Part shown: positions 37,401 through 46,400 of the stretch, piece by piece
How the letters are laid out: each line of letters begins with the position of its first letter
Position numbering within the stretch: the stretch's first letter is position 1
Source: Aurelia coerulea
Taxonomy: Eukaryota > Cnidaria > Scyphozoa > Semaeostomeae > Ulmaridae
Assembly: GCA_039566865.1 (NCBI GenBank)
Contig: CM076947.1
Location: 21,577,501 to 21,641,500, forward strand
Reading direction: 5' to 3'
Length of the DNA: 64,000 nt
Position numbers and translations under genes: made by a program
Notes under the pieces: model-generated
Told to the model about the DNA's origin: nothing
The model's input: only the letters and a program-made list of their open reading frames with translations
Database searches by the model: none

Positions 37401-40400
37401 AAGAATGTCCAAACAGTTGCTTTAACTGCACAATGTCACAATATTTTTGAGTGTGATAGGAAAATTAAAACTGATAATTGCAGAAGTTTCTTAGCTTTTT
37501 TCAATTCAGGTAGGGTTGTTTCTTAGCTTTCGAAAAATTGAGCCTACCGTTTCTTATAAGCGGTTTCTTATAAAAAAAAATGAGTGTACGTGAAGGATTT
37601 CCTTTATCAAAATAAATAGTTTCTTAACTTGCATTTTCCCAGTACCGGAGTTTCTTAATTTTTTGGTGATCTGAAAGTTGAGTTTCTTATGGGCAGTTTC
37701 TTATAAAAAAAATATGTCTACCCCATATTAGCCTAGTTACAGTTCCAAAATCTTCAATTTCGTAAAAATTCCAGGAAATTCAAAGCCCTAACCCTATTTC
37801 ACTGAGGTTTTGTTTCAAAACCCTGTCTTGTAAGGATGAATTTCCGTACTTTCCGTGAAACATAAACTCTATCCCTACACACATAGAGTGTCAGTTCTAA
37901 AATATTTAGTCTCGTAAAATAACGGCTACGAAATACAGCTATCTGTATCCCTTTTAGAGACTCCTTCGTCTTCGATTTTTATAACGAGTTTTCAAGCAGA
38001 AGATGCATCACCGACCCTAAATAACACTAATAAGTATAATCTATAATTGCGATTATTTGGCCCATTTTTAGATGTTGATTCAAGTGCCCTCAATGAATTT
38101 TGATAAACGTAAATTTAGTTTCCTGAAAAATCAATCGAGCCCGAAATCAATCGAAACCATTAGGGCCGCAGGAAGCATCTCAAACTTGGAAGGGGGGAGG
38201 GGGCACAACACTTAAAGGTCGCTTTTGTCATGAAGCTAAAGGGGCACTTCTTGAAAATGAAAAGAGCACTTTCTTTTTTGCAAATTATTGGGGGCATGTG
38301 GCCCCAGTGCCTCCGGTTCCTACGGCTATGGAAACCATGCACAGCAGTGACCAATAGCCAAGTTTTATGAATAAGAATGAATGTATTTTTAATGGAGTTC
38401 GAGAATCTAGCTCAAAGTCTCACAATCTCGATCCTAAAATCGTTCATCTCGTAAAAGTGACAAGTTTCCAAGTTCTCAAGGGAAATTCAAAGCTTTAACC
38501 CGGCTTCCCCTAGTTTTACTTTCGAAATCTTCAGCCTCGTAGAATTGACAAGTTTCTGAATTCTCCAAGAAATTCAAAGCCCTAACCCTTGTTGTCAAAA
38601 TTTGGTTTTGACAATCTTCAGTCTCGTAAATGGGATACAGTTCCGTACTTTCTCCAAAGTTCAAAACTCTACCCCTAGCTCAAAGGCTTGTTTCCGTTCA
38701 GTTCTTAAATCTTTAGTATCATGACAGAGATATTTTTGTCGCGTTTTGGTAGGCATCAAAGCCCTAAGGCACACCTAATCTCGGTCCCAAGATCTTCAGT
38801 AAGGTTTAAAGGGCTCAAAATCCTGAAGAAGACTTCAAAGGCCTGTCCTAACCCAAAATTCCAAAATCGCATAATCTTTTTCATGAAATCTTCGGTCTTA
38901 TCAGGTATGGATAATAAGTTCTCTGATTTTGCAGGGAATTCAAACGCGACCCCTTAGTCGGGTAATTTTTTTGCCAATTCACATTTTCATGAGAAGGGAA
39001 TTCGAAGCCTTCGTGTAAAAATTCATGTAAAACTGTTGAAAGAATTTACAGCCCTGTCCTATTTGGCCTGTTTTTTAATCTTTTTCCATATTTAAGCTCC
39101 TTAAGCTTAACGATTCTTTAAGTAATCAGCACCGGAAGTTTACGAAACCATTTACCCCATGGGGGAGGGGGGGGGATAACTTCCATATGTGGAGCAACGG
39201 GCAACCTCGTCCCCAGGCCTTTTTGTCATATATTGTCAAGGAGACAATTTTAATCTCGGTGCCAATATGATAAAAGGCCCTGGGGACGAGGTTGAGCAAC
39301 GGGTACATGCCGCCCATAACCATAAAGGCTGATTTCCAGTCAATTGAATTTTCCGAGCGGGCGGAATTTCTGTTGTATGCGAGAGAAAATGTCGCTCTGG
39401 AATTGAATAGAAAATTACGGCTGAGTGACCTTTGAAGTGAAACATGATTTCTGGGAGGTTTTTCATTTAACCCTATTTTGGTTAGGGGGAGGGGGCAAAT
39501 CTGCCCCCTCTAGTAGATTTTTTTGTTATAATCCTACTTGGGGAACAATTATGGCCCTGAAACTTTCTGACTTTCCAAAGCACATCTGAGCCAGAATGGT
39601 AGATTCACTGGGAAGATTGAGGCTTTGCCTTGCCTGTTGTCGCGAATGTATCTAAGCGTTTGTCATTGAAGCGATGTGTATTCAAGCGTTTGAACGAAGC
39701 TGCGGGCAGCTTATCCAAGCTTTTTACCTTGAACACCAGGGACACGATATATCACGCTGCTTGAACCCTGCTTGAACCCTGCTATATATATACCCTGCTT
39801 GAACACGATATATCCAAGCTTTGGCACGTCAATCAAAGTACACAAAAAAGCGTTGATCGTTCAGTCAAAGTCAAAGAGAATTGTACCACAGCCAGCACAG
39901 CATGATTCCTGTGGCTGGTTTAGATCTTCAATGGCCTTTCTGTGTGATATTCAGTACCTTCATCCTTGAATCGTATAATAGCACCGTTCTGAATTTAGAG
40001 AGACGAGAGAAGATAATAAAGTCGACCATTTTGGAACGGTTTCCAATGCTTCGACACACAATAGATTCTGACAGTATTCACTAGTAACTTCAGGGCCGTA
40101 GCTAAAAGTGTGAGGGGTGGGGGGGGGGGGGGGAGGGGACGATACTTCCAAGGGGCAAGGGCATTTGTTTATCAAGCTGAAGTCTTAAAGGGGCACTCCC
40201 CGGAATAAAAACAGCAATTTTGCGTTATAATTGCAAAATCTTGGGGAGACAAGTGCCCCCAGTGCCCCCTCCTGCTCTTACTTCTCTGAGTCACTTGCTT
40301 GATGATGTCACTGCAAAATGGTATATGGATTTTAAGTATTCGTCTTAGCTGATGTGCAAGCGCTGATTAGAAAAAATGAGGGTGATGGCAGGCGGGTGAT

Positions 40401-43400
40401 GCAGATAAAGTGACTTGACTGCATGAAGGAAAAAGGATAAGACTCTTCCACTCATTATTATTTACTGATCGGAGCTTATTCACAAGCTGAATTTATCGAA
40501 GGGTTAAATATCTTATCAACAGGCTACTGTCTTCAGGTCTTGGCCATGTAATGTGGTGCTCGAAAACCTCGAAATCCCAACACACATACTTGAGTCTCGG
40601 CTCGGCAGGAGTGTAGCAATTGACAAGCAACATAATGTTCAGGTACGAAAGGACCCTTTTCCTGTGAGCGTATTTGTTTTATTAACAGACTAATAATTTC
40701 AGCCTGGATCAATTTTTGCGAAAAACACTCGTTTCTTCTAAGAAAAAGCTTGCAAGGAAGAGTAGGCTCAATTTTGCGAAAGCTGAGGAACCTGCTAAAA
40801 AAAATTGGAATGAAAGGCTAAGAAACTTTTGTAATTTGTGGTTTCAATTTTTCCAGGTTGTTCAAAAATGTTCTTAACAGTGATAGCAACTACTTGGACA
40901 TTGGTTTGAATGTGAACTATGTCATAACTTGCTTTGCGATTTTATTAAGTATTGTGGACGTGGAAGCCTGTGTAACAAAAATCAACTCTACACTTCGACC
41001 ATTAAATTATGAGAAACTCATTAGAAACTTTTGGTTCAGAAAGATTCTTAAAATTTGATCTATTTCAAAGTTTGATTTGAAAATTTGAACTACGTACCAG
41101 GTTGGTGGACCATAGGTTCTTATCCAAAAATCGCGTAGCTTCTTAATGAGTTACATTTTCCTAGTACTGGACTTTCCTATTTTATGTTAAAAGCAGTTTC
41201 TGAATTATTTTATATTTCATTTCATTTCATTTTAAATTCTTTTACTACGTTTACCCCTTCATTAAAGAGTGACTGCTTTTCTGGGGACTGTGCAAAAAAT
41301 CTTACAAATTAAATTAAGAGTTCTATAATGTATAACTGCACGTATTCTTTTATAAGAAACCGCTTATAAGAAACGGCGTAGGCTCAATTTTTCGAAAGTT
41401 AAGACACAACTCTACCTGAAGTTAAAAAGCTACGCAGTTTTAATTTTCCTATCGCACTTAAAATGTTGTGACACTGTACAGTCATAGCAACTGTTTGGAA
41501 AATATTTTGAGTGCATCATGTTATTCACTTGTTTTGAAAAAATATAAGAAACACGTTAGAAACTGTTGGTAGCAAAATGGCCCAAAGATTTAAGAAACTG
41601 CCTACCAGCCCGGACCTTTAGTATTAGAAAAAATACGTGCACACAAAGAACTTCTACAATTGGTTAATTTGAGAAAAGAAACCTGCCGTCAGCGAGGAAG
41701 ACGAGGGGCCGAGAGAGGGGGTTACTTTACTATGTATAGAGCAATGGGTACGTGCGACCCAAAAAAGGATCGGTTTTAAACTTCGAAAATCCCCAACGAT
41801 TGGTTTCAAATGTAACTCTTCCACTAGGAATGGGTAGCTTGTTGAATCGTAAAAAAGTATTTTTCGAGATTTTCATTTTTGACGTTGGATATTTTCGTTT
41901 TAGTTCTGAAACTTGGTCTATAGTAACTCTATCTTCATTCATAATCGTACGTTTAAAGTGAAATGAAACTTGTTTTATAAGAAGTTTAACATACTTCTCC
42001 CCGTAAAATCCTTAAACATGGGTAAGAAAATCGACCGAAAATCCTCAAATATGGGGAAAGATTCCAGAAGGGGAAAGATTTGACAATGAGAAAGCGACGA
42101 TGTGACTTATCCGAATATCTCAGTAGATATGCAGAGGCGGTCTGCACTGAGATTACCTATGGTATGGTAAACCTTTGGTAAATGACAACGGTGCAATCGA
42201 TTCTTGTTTCCTATTTCAAGAGCTTTTTGGCTGTGAATCTGTTAGCAGCTAATCAATGTATGATGACGTAAGTTAAAACCAAACAGAAACAATGTACATC
42301 TGTCATCATTGACCTCTGAACCACAGCTTGAATCGACTTCGTGTAATCGCAAACACGAGACTGTGCACTGAGAACAAACATTATTGACATGGTACAATAT
42401 GTCCAACATCGGCGAAAATTTATCAGAAAAAGGAAGCCGAGAAGAAAGTTTCGTGAATGAGAAAGCAGATCTAAGATACAATACTAAATATTGGAACGAA
42501 TGCTTGTTACAGGAATGTATATCAGGTTTTAGTTAAACACGAAGTGAAGATGAAATCCACGTGCATCACCACATCAGGCCAGACAAATTTGGCGCCAAAT
42601 CAGTCTTGCTATGAGAACGCGAGGAGCAAGAAGGACGACCATTCGCTGAAAATTCTTGCTTGCTGGGTAAGTTCAGTTGTTATATTATCTAGTGCTGCAT
42701 ATCAATGCCCTTTTACCTGAATCGTTGTTTCAAATGTAAATTACCGAGAAGTGAGATTTTTCTCTTGACAAGAAGAGGGGCAACGTTTTTCGTAAGTTCC
42801 TTTGTTTCGAATAAAGTTATCGGAGTCGAGCCATCTTCGAACTAGTAGGATCGAAATTAGATAAACTTTCATCCTGTAACCAAATGAATGATCGAACGAA
42901 GTTTTGATGCTTGGTGAAAAATTTTCCCGCGCTAGCGCTATATCAAAGGCATCAAGTAGAATTAACACCCTGTCAACGGGATTAGGGCTCATATTACTGC
43001 CACGCGATATTTTTCAGAAAAGCAGATCGCTGATTGGCTTAGGCAGTAAAAGCTGTTTTTTCACCAGCGATTGTGATTAAACATGTTCGATCGCGTTTTC
43101 ACTGTTTTTCGTTTCTCCTTAACGCGTGGATTTTCTCATTATGATATGGATTGCGTTAACTGTATTTGCTTTTGTTTGGTCCGAGATTGCCGCTGCAAGA
43201 AGAGCTCTATAGCTTCAGCTATCAAATGAATGTGAAGTATAACATTCCATACACCTTTTTGTGGAGCCAGTGCTGAAAGTTTCTTCACATTATCAGGTTT
43301 TGAATACTTAAAGTTCCTTACAAGTTTCTTACGACTTTCATAACAGTCTCATTGTCTACTTCTAGGCCCTCCTAAACATTTCAAGCCAAAATTATTTGCA

Positions 43401-46400
43401 GTCTTTGCAATGTTTACACATTACTCAAGTAGTGAGAAATATCCAGTGAAAATATGAAAAAAGCATGCTAAGGATTTCCTGGACTAAAATGAATAGCTGC
43501 TTAAATACGTTTTTCTCAGTACTGGAGTTTTTTTTGTAATTTTTTATTGTTCTGAAAATTGAATGTCTTATGAGCAGTTTCTTATGAAAAAATACGTGTA
43601 GGTAATCCTAAGAATCTTGTTTCTTCTTTTACAGTTCCTGTTCAAGATCTTTGGAGTAAGAGATTTTCTACCACAGACATGGTTCATAAAATGGCTTGCT
43701 TCACATTTCTGCACTGAATCATTTGGTGAAAAAATATGTGCCAGTATCGTTTTCACGTTGTGTGGCTATGACAGACCCCAAATGAATGAGGTGAGTGCTA
43801 TAGTAAATCCCCGCATATTAGAACCTACAAAAATAAGAACCTAGAGGCTGTTTTTCTTAACTTATGCACCTTGTAATTAAGAACCCCTTTCAGTTTGATG
43901 AAAAATATGTTCTTATTGCAGGGGTAGCAAAGTTGGTTTTTGATCGTCGTTATTAGCTTATTTTTGTCCCAGTCGGCTGTTAAAGTTTGAATCTCCTCCT
44001 CTGCTGTTTGTCAGCTTAGAATCGGTTATTAGGTCCATGTTAACTTTGCCAAAACAAATAATTGGGCTGAACAGCTTTGGTGAAGATTCTAAAACAGCAT
44101 ACGCAAGGGACTCTTCAAATAAGAACCTTTTTATAGCTTTAAATTAGTCTTAGTACCTTTAAAAGAAGAACCTATTTCAGTCTGCCTATAAAGAAATAGG
44201 TTCTCATTTGCGGGGATATTGTCTGTTTCTTTTTTATTTGGATCACTGCTGATGAAAGCTACCGGTTGACTCAATGAAAATAATCCCCTGTCTGAAAGAT
44301 CACAGCTCCCTGGATGTCAAGACGATGATATCAGCAAATATATAATTTTAATAGTAGACATGTTCAATTCTATTTCAAAATTTACCTGGCTGAAATCAGC
44401 CATTGCGTTCTGAAATCATGAGGGTTTTTCTCGAGAAAGCCTCTTCAAAAAACCTTGAAATTTGCCCAAAATCACAATATTTTGTGCTTGCCAGCAGCAA
44501 AAAAGATTTGTTCCACTGTTGTGTTAATTTATAAGTATTTCTTCTCTACAGACTCGTTTAGATGTTTACACAACTCATTCTCCTGCTGGAACCTCTGTAC
44601 AAAACATGGTACATTATGCACAGGTAAGTTTCAGAACTTCTAAGATATTAGCAATGGGACCAACCCATAAAAGCCGCACATCCCAATACCCTAATTATGT
44701 TCTGTCCCGTCGTCCTGGTTGCCTTAAAACCACGTATTTAAAGGCTCCACCATGGTAAGTCTGAGAGTATTGCCGTCGATAACCAAATTCTCTGTTCCAA
44801 GTTGATGAAATATATTCTGAAGGGATACCAAAACAACTATTATTGATCGAATTTATGGAACGTTTTCGGATTTTTGACAGCAGTAAGATCATGTGTTATA
44901 GTAGTGGGGGAATTTGATGCGATACACAAGAAATCCAGCACAGGGCTCAAATCTTTAAAAAGGTGGGTGTAAAATTCTATGACATTTTGCTTTGAGTTGA
45001 ATCGCTTGAAAGGAACTTCTGGTACTTTGCTGTAAATTTGCCATGGAAATTTTTTGATATCTTGATTTTTTTCAAAATGGCGGCAATTTGATTATTTTTG
45101 AAAACGTTCATGGAAAATTTTGAAAAAATTTAAATCATCGTAAATCCTAAACCAATAGAGGAAAAATGATTTAACCTTCAAGAAAGTCATAGTTTATGAA
45201 GGTCTACAATATGGCGGCAAGCAGAAATCTGGTTTAGGATTTAGAAATTTTATGACGTCATAGCCTCAAATTTAATAAATGCCACCATTTTGAAACTAAT
45301 CAAGATATCAATAAATTTCCACGGTAGATTTATGGCAAAAAACCCTAAGTTCTTTTCAAGCCATTTATTTCAAAGAAAACTGTAACAGAATTTTACACCG
45401 ACCTTTTTAAAGATGTTAAGAAATCCCTATTTACTTCCTAGTTTCAATGTTAGTTTTTATATGGTTTTGGATTGAAATTACATTGAATTTATGTATTTAG
45501 CTCGCAAATTGTATGTTGATTCATCAAAATATGGGGTAGAAGACCTAATGAGTAAATAACCCCACTCTTTAATCAGCTCTCTTGCTTTAAGGCCCCTCTC
45601 TCCAGTTTCTGAAATTAAGTAAGCCCCCCCCCCCGGCTTTAGCGCTTTTTCGGTAGCTACGCAGCAGCGTTGAAGATACCTACCTCAACAAGGACAGATT
45701 TTGTAACACAATAGCATGAGATACTTTTGTTGACACCTGAATTCAAAGCGATTAGTAGCTACAGACAAAGGAAATTCTCTCAACCTTAAATTCAATAAAA
45801 ACAAAGCCGCAAAAGTTTCCCTTAAGCCCAAGTAGCTAGCGTGCTTGTTATGCATTCGATAAATTGTTTTAAGAGCAAACATGAGCATATCTCGAAAGGA
45901 GAAGGATATATCTACACATCTACCTCCGGCATTTCATTTCTTTGGTTCAGAAGCTGAGGAGTAAGTGTTTTAATTACACCCAAAATAATGTGAGAATTGA
46001 ATCGCTTCCCAATCGTCTCTTGATTCAAATAAATTAGATGCCCGTGGCAGATGTGTAGATATATCCTTCTTCTTTCGATCTATGCTCGTGTTTTTTCTTA
46101 AAAACAATTTCTGGAATGCACAACGAACGAGCTAGCTACCTGGGTTTCAGAGAAACTTTTGCGGCTTTGCTTGTTTTGAATTACTGGTTGAGAGAATTTC
46201 CTTTGTCTGCGATCGCTAATCACTTTGAATTGCGGTGTCAATCAAAACGAACTCGCGCTATTGTCTTACCAAATCTGTCCTTGTTACCAACCTCCTAACT
46301 TATTTTTCCATATGGTATTGACCATTTTGCATTAGCTCATTGATTTAATAGTTTAACGGAAAGCACTGACATTTCTTGTCGAAATAGAAGACCAGAAGTT

